A stretch of DNA of 64,000 nucleotides from Camarhynchus parvulus (taxonomy: Eukaryota; Chordata; Aves; Passeriformes; Thraupidae): NCBI RefSeq assembly GCF_901933205.1, contig NC_044573.1, positions 33,043,493-33,107,492 of the forward strand, written 5' to 3'. The notes under the pieces are model-generated. The model was not told where the DNA came from. It worked only from the letters and a program-made list of their open reading frames with translations, and ran no database searches. Made by a program: the position numbers and the translations under genes. Shown here in pieces: positions 42,637 to 53,356 of the stretch (its first letter is position 1; each line of letters starts with the position of its first letter).

Positions 42637-42821
42637 TCCTGGGCCGGCAGGACCGGCGCCGTGCGGTGCCCGTCCGTGGGGACGGCTCTGCTCTCCTGCC
42701 TCGCCGTGAGGGAACCGCCGGCAGGGGAAGGCAAAGCTGGCCCTGCCTGCCTGTGTCCATCTCATGGCAGGAGCCGCTCACCCACTCCTCCCTCTTCCCC
42801 CCGCGCTCTGTCTGGAGTTCA

Positions 42822-43135
42822 TTGAATCACAGAATGGTTTGGGTTGGAAGGGACTCTAAAGATCATCGAGCTACAGCCCCCCTGTCACGGAAGGGGATCT
42901 CTCCCGCTAGACCAGGTTGCTCAAAGCACTTTTCAGCCTGGCCTTGAACACTTCCAGGAATAGAGCATCCACAGTTTCTCAGGGCCTTGTCACGCTCACA
43001 GTAAAAGACTTCTTCCTGCTATCTAATCTACACTCTTACTTTGGATCCATTCCCCCTTCTCCTGTCATGCTCTTGTAAAAAGCCCCTGTCCATCTTTCTT
43101 GTAGGTTCCCTTCAGGTACTGAAAGGCCAGTCATT
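42822..43135 (-). mobile_element. CR1 LINE 3' fragment upstream of the AHCTF1 promoter
   Basis: The plus strand starts ATTGAATCACAGAATGG then TTTGGGTTGGAAGGGACTC, the reverse complement of the CR1 3' end. It abuts the right edge of the CpG island. Confidence 0.88.
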
Positions 43136-43404
43136 AGGTCACCTACTTAAAAGGATTTAAAGGGGTAGGCTATTTAGCTGCAGTTTTCCTCTTAATTTTA
43201 ATAAGAAATTTTATGTAAAAACCCAACAAATTAATATAAAATTAATGTTACACTGTTAGTCACTGAAAGGAGAAAAAGTAAGTATGAAGTCAAAAGTGCA
43301 AGCCAAATGCTAATCCTTTCAGTGTACATATTTTAATGTGGTCAAAACATTCTTTGACATTAAAAAAATATTTTCAGGTATTGATAAACAAATAGTATAG
43401 GGAA

Positions 43405-43487
43405 GGCATGCCTGCCCATGGCAGGGGTGTTGGAACAAGATGATCTTTAAAGTCCCTCCCAACCCAAGCCATTCTATGACTCTATGA
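43405..43487 (+). mobile_element. Short CR1 LINE 3' end
   Basis: CATGGCAGGGGTGTTGGAAC is followed by CCCAACCCAAGCCATTCTATG and one more 8-bp unit (ACTCTATG). Plus orientation. Confidence 0.85.
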
Positions 43488-43608
43488 AATGTGCAATGCT
43501 TCTAAGAAGTGGCAGCATCATCAAAGGGGTGGCAAAGGCATTTAATTTCTCCCAGCACACATTATCCCTAAATTACAGCTATGCCTCTTGGGAAAAATGT
43601 CAATCACT

Positions 43609-44220
43609 TGTTTTTAGAATTTTAAAAGTTTAATAGTAATAAAATGGTTATAAAAATAGTAATAAAATTAGAGTAATAAAAATTTGAACAATTGGGATTA
43701 GGACAATACGAGACAATAAAAACAAAGCGTTACAGACAGTCTGGGTACCTTTTTCTGGCCAAAATAAGCCCGAAAAAGGACACACATTAACAGAGGATTA
43801 ACCCTTAAAAGCAATAGCCTGTTGCATATTCATACATCTCATACATGATGCATAAATTCCATGCAAACACAGGATTCTGTCTGGTCAGTGTCAACTTCTT
43901 CCTCTTAATCCTGACAGCATCTCAGGGCTGAGTGAGGCGGGAAGAAGTTCATTTCTTCTGATAATGGAGCAATAAATTCTCTTTCTCTGAAAGATTTAGG
44001 TGTCCTTTGGCTGCTATTTCAGTGGAAGTACCTCATTCCTTTCTTTAAAAAAATATCCCATATACATAGTTTCTATTTTAAATACAAAAGTTACATTTTA
44101 ACTACAAAACTACATTTACCATACTATTAAATGTTAATACAGCACTACTTATCAGTACAACATAACACATATAGTAAATATCTGCATAGAGCCGTATAAT
44201 ATGCACTCTTTTCACACTCT
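43609..44220. mobile_element. Probable LTR-derived repeat
   Basis: AT-rich interspersed repeat with landmarks I recall from songbird genomes: repeated TAATAAAAT near 43636, GGTACCTTTTTCTGG near 43745, and AACCCTTAAAAGCAATAGCC near 43800. The ends are not clear, so boundaries and class are tentative. Confidence 0.45.
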
Positions 44221-45714
44221 TAATGTTGAGTTGCCTTTCTTTATACTATTATGCAAATCTTTTTTGTGACTGGGTGGCTGCTGTTGCCATTTTAAGTCTA
44301 TTAATTTATATCATAGAAGAGCACAGGTCACGGAGAAGAAGGCCTGTGCAATCCATGAGGATTGCAGGGGCCAGCCCGGCCCCTGACCTTGGGGGCGTTT
44401 GTGCACAGGTCCCAGGGTGTTGGTGAGACAGAATTTGCCTGCAAAGAAGGAAGCCTGGCCCTGGTCACCAGCTGATGGGCGATGGCAGAGCTGGCTGTTA
44501 CACGTGAAAGGCTGTGCATGACAGAGACAGATCCGGGGTGGGCTTGAAAGCGAGGACAGGCAGCTCTCATCTGATGTGACAGAGAGCAGGGAGCTAAGGG
44601 AGAAGTGCAAAGATAGGCGTGGCAGCACTGGAGGACAAGTCAGACCTATATCCTTTGCAAAGACATGTAGAGTGATTGTGTGCAGGACAGGGCTGCATTT
44701 ATTGAGGGAAGGACAAGTGCTTTGGCAGTAAGCACAATTCAAAGTGGCTATTCAGTGTGGATGAGAGCCTTAGCTCCACACATGGAGAGAGAAGGGCTTC
44801 ATGTTAGGAATTATTTGTGGAACAGTGCTTTCAAGGCTTAGGTATGATCAGAATAAGGACACAAGGAGAAGTCTGGACCAAAGCTGTCCTCCCTGTCAGA
44901 GGCATAAGTGAACATTGGCCTGAACAGCAGCTGAGGGGCCATGGGATGAACTGGACTGGTTTAGCCAAGCTTGAGCTTCAACTGACAGCAAGGCTTATCT
45001 GAGCAGGCATCGGGGAGCTGAGCAAGGATGTGTTTGGAAAAAAGGCTCTATGACTCATCTGGCCCAGAGTTAAGTGTCTACGGTACAGTAATCAATCCAT
45101 TCAGCTGGACTCCCTTTTTAGGTGGGGGAAGGAAACAGCTTTTTCCTGAGGGCCTGTCCTGGCTGGCGTTGGATACCTCCTATAGGATTAGCTGTAATGG
45201 GAGCCTAGATGGAGCCATTGTAGGTAGAGCCACCTATGCTGTACCTTTTTACTTTTGGTTGGGTTGATCTCTCTTTTAGAGATTAATCTGAATTGAGCAC
45301 TGGGTTCTTAAGCTGCTAGGCAGGTGAATTTATGTTTGTGGTAGGGATTACATGGACATAAAGGCATAGAAGAGAAAGAGGACAAGAACACAATTTCATA
45401 CCACCCCTTCTAGAGTCTGGAGAGCAAGATAAAGAGGAGTCTCCAAAAGTGGGTACGGTGGTCAAGAAAGGGAAGGGAAAGGGGAGGGCAGAGCTATGAC
45501 AGAGAGAATAACCTCTCAGGGGGAGCTGACTTGTGGCAAGTGCCTGACAGGTGATGGGGAGAGCTGGAGCTGCCTAAGAGGAGGTCATTTTGAGGCTTCC
45601 ACAAAAACAGTGCTGACTGAATGTGGGGGCAGGGGCCCGATGAGGGAGGAGGAGTTTCATGAGGAGGAGTCCAGCCTTTCACTGAGCTTACAAAGCAAAG
45701 AGAATAGAGGGGCA
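44221..45714. other. Intergenic, nothing assigned
   Basis: Mixed-composition DNA between two LTR-type repeats. Only chance open frames up to 143 codons, with no recognisable protein. Confidence 0.5.
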
Positions 45715-46745
45715 TGTTTGTATTGGGTTTGTGTGGCCAGGTTTTGGTAGTGGAGGAGCCTCAAGGGTGGCTTCTGTGAGAAGCTGCCAGAAGCTTCCCC
45801 TGTGTCTGACAGAGCCAAAGCCTGGAAGCTCCAGGACAGACCTGCTGCCTGCTAAGGCCAGTTCATAGCAATGGTGGTAGTTCCTATGGGGTAACAGATT
45901 TAAGAAAGTAACAAAAAGCATAATTCCAACCAGAGAGGGGAGTGAGAATATGCCAGGGGAACAGTTCTACAGACACCAAGGTCAATGCAGAAGGATGGGG
46001 AAGAGATGCTTCTGTCACTGGAGAAGAGATCCCACTGCAGCCCGTGGTAAAGACCACGATGAGGCAGCTGTCCCCCTGCAGTCCCCTGTGATCCATGCCA
46101 GAGCAGGTGGATGCCCAAAAGCAGACTGTGACCCTGTGGGAAACCCACACTGGCGTAGGCTCCTGGCAGGACCTGTCAATCCCATGCAGAGAAGAGCCCA
46201 CACTGGAGCAGGTTTGCTGGCAGGACTTGTGATCCCACAGGGAACCCTTGGAAAGGGACCCACACTGGAGCAGTTAATGAAGCACTGCAGCCCATGGGAA
46301 GGATTCCCATTGGAGAAGCTTGTGGAGGACTGTCTCCTCTGGGAGGGAATCCACACTGGGGTGGGAGAGCAGTGAAGTGTCCCGGCCTTGAGGAGGAAGG
46401 AGCAGCAGAGACAATGTGTGCTTAACTGGCTGCAACCTCCATTCCCCATCCCTCTGTGCTGCAGGAAGGGGAGGAGGTAGAGAAACTCAGGCATGAAGTT
46501 GAACCCAGGAAGATGGGATGGGTAGTGGTGAGGTGTTTTAATATTTAGCTTTTATTTCTCATTGTTTCACTCTGATATAATTTTAAAGAAATTTAATTCC
46601 CTTTCGCTGAAACGAGTCTGTTTTGCCCATGACAGTGTCTGGTGAGTGATCTCTCCCTCTCTTTATCTCAACCCACGAGCTTTCATTATATTTTCTCTCC
46701 CCTGTCCAGCTGGGGAGGGGAATGATGGAGGAGTTGGTGGCTTGT
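45715..46745 (+). mobile_element. Solo LTR-type repeat, about 1 kb
   Basis: Starts TGTTTGTATTGGGTTTG and runs to a section with GTCTGTTTTGCCCATGACAG and TTTTCTCTCCCCTGTCCAGC, landmarks of a long LTR family common in songbirds. The last part seems truncated near 46745. An internal section (about 46010-46370) repeats CACACTGGAG-type units, which keeps a 141-codon open frame open by chance of periodicity. No gag, pol or env. TTTAAGAA near 45899 may be its TATA box. Confidence 0.7.
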
Positions 46746-49700
46746 AAACAATAAGAGAATTAATAGTTGCATTTATTGAAATGAGAAAGAGCCAGACAAG
46801 AGTGAGCAATTAACAAGGTAAAATGAGCATGAGGCAATTAAGGGACGAGAGAAAATGGAAACAACAGCAAGAAAAGGAGCAGGATGGCAAAACCAAAGAG
46901 AGCTCTGCGCCTGTGGCACCAGGAAAGACTGGGAGTGAGATGAGTGGAAGTGGGTTTGAGATGGGGGGATTGCAAAGTCAAAACACAGGAAGAAAGCAGT
47001 GAGATGTTGTGCAAATAGAGAAGGAAGCAGGAAGGAAGATGCAGGGAAGAGGAAGATGCTGCGACTGAAAATGTATGCAAAGTGCATGCAAATGGAAAAT
47101 GTTCAGCTGAGCTGGAAAAAATTAGGCTGCTTGGTGTACCAGATGTCATCAGGTTTCAGGCAGTTAGGATTGTTGAAAACCTGGCGGACAAGCTGTATTA
47201 GAAAGCTTATGTTGTTACTCAGCTAAGTTAATGATTGCCAAGTCTAATTGTTATGGCTGGGTTGGGAACCAGTGGAGTCTCAGCTGCAGCAGCACAGCAG
47301 CTCTGAGGTGCAGCTCCCCAGACCCTGTCACCAATTTGGCTGCTGTACAGCTGTGGGTGTCTGGACACCAGGTCCTGATGCACCCACGGGGGTACCTGGC
47401 CCTGGCAATACCCCTCCCCAGGGAATTGGGAAACCTGGAACACAGTGCTGGGTGCAAGGAAGGGCTCCAGAACTGAGTCAGTCCATCTGCTCTGGGAAAG
47501 CTGGGAGAAGACCCCAAAAGCAGTTTTTGAATGACAGGGAGCGGGAGGTGGGGTTTGGACTCCCCAGTGGCATCCTGCAGCACAGCCTTTCTTCCAGGTT
47601 GATAAGTCAATATCTGATTATGGGTGAGACCCACGAGCACTCTGCTGCGTTGTGCTGCTCCTGCAGTGGGGTGTGGCTGCTGCTTTGGTGCATCCAGTTG
47701 GCATCCACTTTTGCCTTTGTTTTGCATTTGAGTAACTGTGATTTTGCCTCAAGAAGTTAAAATGAAAGGTGTTGCATGCTTGATAATATTTTTTCAAATC
47801 ATTGTGAAGATAGTGCAGTAGCATCCTCTACAAGCATTTCTTGGTCCTTGTGGTCTGGCATTTTCAGTAAGCTACACCAAAAGTAAGCAAATACTGAGAT
47901 GAAGAAAGCTTTGTGTTAAAATGAAGGTTATATTGTTGGCATGTATCAGGGATGTAAAGATGAAACAAAGAAGATGCTGCAGTGGTGTAATGATTATTTT
48001 CAAGCACAGGATTGTTTAAAGAGACAGGATGCTTAGCAATGTGGTTATACTTATCCAAATTACAAGGGTACAAGTTTAAAAACAAGGAATTAAATACTGT
48101 CTTTCAGTAATTACATAGAAGGAATCTATTTTGACAGTGTATGTGGTGTTTTAAAAGCCAAATATTAAAAAGACTCAGACACAAAGACATTTGGGCTTTT
48201 TGAGAGGTTTCACTGTGAATTGTTTCAGCTGATATAACTGTTTTGGCTGAGATTTTTGTAAGATTTAAGAGTCTGATCTTAATTTAATTTTCTGGACTCA
48301 GAATGCCTAGTTATGATGTACTAGCAATTAGTTCTATACATGTCTTAAGTAATATTTAAGTATTCTCATCCTTTAATTCTCCTATATATTTCATTGGGAA
48401 GAAATAGTTACTATTTTTTCCTTTAAAATTGTATTAAGTCAATTGTAGGGCTTTAACAATATTACACATTAAAAGAATTAATTAGAGCTTTTCAATATCA
48501 AAATCAAAGTAATTAGAGACTTAATGGACTGAACATAATATAACGGGATCTCTTCTATTCTCCACTAGAGCAGCAATAATTTAATATGAGGAGAGGCACT
48601 CCAGAATTTCCCAGAGAAAGAAAATATTAAGTGGTGTTTGGGTTGAAACGGCAGTTGCAGAAATGTCATGAAGTCACAAAAATAAGGAGGGAGAGAAGTG
48701 TATGCATTTCAGTTTAAAAAGAAAAAGAGGGACCTTAGGAGACCTTGAAAACTGCATTCCCAAGCAGCATACTGAGTATTATCACATCTCAGTTTTTCCT
48801 GTAGAAAATATTACAGCTTGATTGTCAGAGCTATTCCCAGCTGAATTTTATACATTACAGCATTACATATTACTAAGTTTGGGAATTAGTTTTTTTTACG
48901 TTTTATTGTTGTTGTTGGATTTCTTTCCATTGTAATCTGAAGCCTAGATGTGTTCCTCTTGCAGACATGGCTTTTCTTCCCTTAAATCAGATTGGGACAG
49001 GAAAGTTTTCTTGTTCTGGTCCTCTGTCATCCCGCCACTGTGTGTAGCAATTGGGGAAGTTCTTTGGCTGGTGGGTTTGGTGTGAGCTGTGACACTGGGA
49101 GGACCTGTCCTTGCTCAAACACTTAGTTTGCATACATCTGCTCCTAAATGAGCAGCAGAGAGAAGACAAACACTGCAAGGTCTGGCTTCAAGCAGGTGGG
49201 AACCTCTGAGTAATATTGGTAGCTTCACTAATGCCATTCAGGCTTTTCATTTCATAATTTATGGGCATCATGTCGTTTATTAAAATCTGCACAAAGCAGT
49301 CAAAAGTGAGGAAATAAAGGATTTCAAATATTTTACATATGTATAGCTTATGCCCACATAAGCCTTTCCCCCACCCCCAAAAGTCAATGCATTTCTTCAC
49401 AATACAATAACCTTCATGTTAACTCAAAATTAATATGGGTCTGTCAATAGCAAGGCTGAGAAGGAATGCAGATGTATCTTCAAGAGAGATTATTTCTTCT
49501 AGAAACAAACACTTGGTCATTATGATAGGATTATCTCATCTGACTTCAGCTGTATGAAAGATGAGTATCGACTTTAAGTGTGTCCATAGACTGTTATTTT
49601 TCAGCTGTGCTGACTGATCTCTGAGTCAGATTTCCCTTGCTTACAGCCCTGCAGTGCCCTGTACCTTACCCTGTCCCACCTACAGCACCACTGCCCATAA

Positions 49701-50493
49701 ATTAACCATCTTGGCTCCCTTTTCTCCGTTTTTTGGAGAAAAGAGTACGCACTTCAGCAGACCTTGTTTGTCCTTTGTAGGAGAGACACCTGGATAGGTC
49801 AGACCCTCTGGGGTGCCTGGTTCTCCCTCTAACATTAGGGGGAACCTAGGCAAGTGGCAAGGAAAGGTTGCTTCACTTTTATGTAGTTACCTATGGCTCT
49901 GTTCACCAGGAGTTGGGAAGTGGCTGTGGTTACAAACCTTGTTTAGTGCATAGCCAATTAAATCCCCATAAAGCGAGCTTCTCCCATAAGTTGTGCTTGT
50001 TAGACTGCTCTAAAACCTTCCAATTATCCATGCTGATCATGAAATAAAAGGCAAAATAACTCCCCAGACACACGAGTCTCTACACTGCAGTTCCTTATAG
50101 GGAAGTCCATGGCCTCCATTTGCTTATCCCTCCTTTTATGTTTATTTTTAGGTTTGTGCAGGTAAAGGTAGATGGTTGCTTCAATGTATTTAAAATAACC
50201 AACATATCAAAGCAAACCAAGGGTAAGCAGAGGTGATGTGGATATGCCTTACGCCAGTCAATTCAAAGCAGGAAGTTTCTTTCTTCTCAGTTGTTTTGTT
50301 AACTGACCACACAAGAAATTCCCAAGTTCACCAGCAGTATTTCACTTGCCTAGCCTTTTTGATGACTGACATTCCTCCTCGTGCAGCATGAAGGTCACAC
50401 AATGAGAGTACCCACCAGCCAAAACAGAAGGACCTTCATGTTCTAGAGCACCTGGGCTGCATTGCATGTCTTCAGAAACATGGAGTTTATGTC
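46746..50493. other. Intergenic, mostly unassigned
   Basis: Contains a GC-richer block at about 47231-47760 open on both strands (170 and 158 codons) without a recognised family, and an AT-rich block at about 48280-48600 with several TAATTA/TTAATTA sites. No gene called. Confidence 0.5.
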
Positions 50494-51188
50494 TGTCTTG
50501 GTTTGAAAAGACAGGTGTCTGCTAAGGAAGGCAGGAGCCTCCCCTGAAATGGAAAATGTAAACCCCCTCCCTCCAAATTATTATAGTTTTGAAATTAGGG
50601 GCTCTCGGGCAAAGATATGGGAATAGAAATAGCAGTTCTTTACCAGGAAAATTAAAAACACAAATGCAAGAATACAAAAAAGAAAACAAACCACTGACAG
50701 AATCAGAATACGACCTGACACCCTGTGGGTCAGTGTGTTGGTAGCAGTTCGTTATGTGGTGGCTGCAGTCCTCCTGCAGTGACAGATGCGGTTCTGTTGG
50801 AGCAGTGATCCTGTAGAAGGGTGGAGTTTTCCTCTGAAGGTCCAGTGGTGGTGTAGATGGACCTGGTCTTCCTCTGGGAATCCAGTGGAAAAGGCAGCTG
50901 CTTCTCTGGGAATCCAGCAGGAAAAGGCTCCCTGAAGTGTCCCAAACCTCAGATTATATCCAAGTAGGAATGCTTGGCTCCTCCCTCTGGGCAGAGCCTC
51001 TCACAATGGGATGATGTTATTTGATCAGCCATGCAGCGACACTAAATAGCCCATTAACAGAAGATGCCTCCCCAGAGCGTGAATTGGTTGTGGAAGAGAT
51101 AAAGAAAACTTCCCAAATAACAGAAGATAACTGCCCCACCTCTAACAGATAGGAATAGAATACACACCCCCCTTTCCAACCTAAGACA
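50494..51188 (-). mobile_element. Solo LTR of a passerine-type endogenous retrovirus
   Basis: About 695 bp bounded by TGTCTTGG and CTAAGACA. On the minus strand it has GGAGGAGCCAAGCATTCC and GGATATAATC (TATA-like, 50962-50953), then repeated TGGATTCCCAGAG units, so the element reads on the minus strand. I recognise the family from passerine genomes. No internal genes and no clear target-site duplication. Confidence 0.75.
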
Positions 51189-53320
51189 TCTGCCCGATGG
51201 CATAAACAAACAACATTGCTTTACACAGCAAAGGAGTAGAATTTCCTGCATAGCACATGTGTAATCTGACTAAATTAATTGTACTATTTGAGCACAATGG
51301 TTTTTATGCCTATGGTTTTGTAGATAAATACCAATGATCAGTAATCCAAAATCAGGCTTTTCCCACAAAATAAAAAAGATAATTTATTCATTGCTTTTCT
51401 GGCCTTTCTTCCAGCTCTGACAAATCCATTACCCTTCATATTGAAATAAAGGAATAATGCGCTTGCACATTTGGAAAATAACAAATTAATCCTAAAGAAA
51501 AAGGTCTTAAAATCCAACTTGGAAATACAGTTTCCCTGTGATTTCTGGTTCAGGGGGATTTTGAACTCAGTTGATGCAGCGCAATGGCAACAGTGCACTG
51601 AACTGAGGAAATGGGTTGCCATGCTGAGGTGCTGCAAACTAGCCTGCAGATGCTTTCTGAGCTCTAAAATAAAAACACTCCAGTTCCACTTGCACCGAAA
51701 CCACTCTGCTGACTACAGTTCATTATCACTGTGCAAATACTGCATGTGTAAGGTGGTTTATATGATGTTCAAATTTGAAATGCCCTAATTCAATACAAGC
51801 TGAGCTGGGGACCATGATGACATTATTGGTATTAGACATTTTCTTTGGCGCTTAACCTCTACATGTGTGACCTCAGGTCAAAGTACCAATAGGTGTTAAT
51901 TAGAAAACTTGGAGGCAAAAAAATCCAAACTTAGGTAGCAAACCCCCAAATGCTAGAAAATGCAACCTGAAAAAAAAATCAGACTGGCTTTTTTTCATAA
52001 GAAATGTGGTTGTATATGTTGAAATGACCATCAAGGACAGATTTTTGCAAAGCACACAGTACCCAGCCATTCCTTTATAAGCAGAGAAAGCAAATTAGAG
52101 AAATGGCCTTGTGTAGAAGAGCTCAGGATATCTGTGTTTCTCCAAACCATCTGCAACAGACTGGCTCTTGAAAATGTTTGAGAGAAAGAGTCATTTCCCA
52201 GTGCAGGTAAGATTTAATGTCAATGTGCCCAGCTGTGCAAGAAGCGCTGCTGAGTGTGGGTGACTAATACATTTGCCAGCACAGCAACTTCAATGTGTAA
52301 TTTATTGTTGTGTAGGCTGTCTGGATAGCTCAGCCCCGCAGCCTTTTGTTTTGCCAGATGCTGATCACCTCCTGAGAAGTGCCAAGACATCTCATTTGTC
52401 AGTGCGTGCTTGGTGCCTTGCAGAAAGTGATCAGAGCCTTGTTGTGTTTGTGACCCACCTGTGCTGAAAAATTGAGGTGATCCATCCTCTGCAAACACAG
52501 ACAGCTAACATAAAGCCAGTGCCCTTGAAAGAGCCACTGTGACCTCTGGTTTGAGCAATTTAGAGGAAACATCACTCAGTCTGCTGAATCTGCTCATTAA
52601 CTGCTGGAACAAAGAATTACTGTGAATAAGTAGTTCTTTTTGCTTCCCCTTCTCCACCACTTGAAAGCTAAAAAATATTTTTCTGGAAGTGGCATAATGG
52701 AAATTAATTGAGTGGCACCAGCTTGAATTTCTGCCTGGCAGCTTCAGGCGTGGGGCAATGCCTAGCCAGGCTTTAAGGGAGCCTGTGGAGGGTAGACCCC
52801 CTGATTTTCCCGCCTGCCTAACTGCCTCTGCCTGCAATGCCTGGGATGGGCATGTTGGGCTCATGTCCCTGGCACGGCTGGGACAGCTCCCAGAATTGGT
52901 ACTACCTGACCTATAGGAGACTTGGCTTCTTTGCTTGGGGCTCCAAGGGGCTTTCTGGGCAGAGGTCTTTTTCCTTCCAGAGAGACACAGCTTCTGTGTA
53001 GCACCAACTCTGTTGAAACACATCACCCTAGGCAAGGATCAGCTGGATTGTTTCCCCACCTCCACTAGAAACTACACCAGCATCTTGTACCGTGTTAATT
53101 ACACAAGACAGTGCAGCTTTCAGGAAATAAATGAGTGGTGATGCCCTACAACGAACATTTAAGATGAGTATGTTTGCCAACTTGTGTTGCTTGATGTTTG
53201 TAGGAAAACATTTCCTTTTAATGAGGGAGGTATATTTACTATTTTCTCCCTTCTGCTAGCAAACATTTCTGCTGCAGGTTGTATGGTGTCCAACCTCAGC
53301 CTGTGGGGAAAACATGGGAG
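51189..53320. other. Intergenic, nothing assigned
   Basis: No recognised repeat or exon. The longest open frame (52505-53035, minus, 176 codons) has no family resemblance I can name and no flanking splice evidence. Confidence 0.5.
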
Positions 53321-53356
53321 TTTTTCAGGGAACTCCCATGGGAGTTCCCTGAAAAA
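53321..53356. repeat. Perfect 36-bp palindrome
   Basis: Two 18-nt arms with no spacer, centred between 53338 and 53339 in CCCATGGG. CATGGGAG occurs at 53313-53320 and again at 53337-53344, so a 24-bp insertion explains the structure. Confidence 0.95.

Larger units (their letters stand above)
41740..42800. promoter_or_regulatory. AHCTF1: CpG island promoter of AHCTF1
   Basis: About 1 kb of sharply GC-rich, CpG-dense sequence between AT-rich flanks, placed at the 5' end of AHCTF1. It holds the presumed first exon, TCTCGCGAGA, an E2F/CHR-like pair and two ZNF143-type motifs. I see no TATA box, as expected for a housekeeping promoter. Long open frames in all frames here reflect the lack of stop codons in GC-rich DNA, not coding. 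Confidence 0.85.

Noticed and set aside
42038..42709. 223-codon plus-strand open frame and several others over the CpG island
   Set aside because: Open frames occur in nearly all six frames because stop codons are rare in GC-rich DNA. The products are low-complexity Arg/Pro/Ala sequence with no family resemblance.
45950..46375. 141-codon open frame with repeated motifs
   Set aside because: It lies wholly inside an LTR with internal DNA repeats; the periodicity keeps the frame open. Not a gene.
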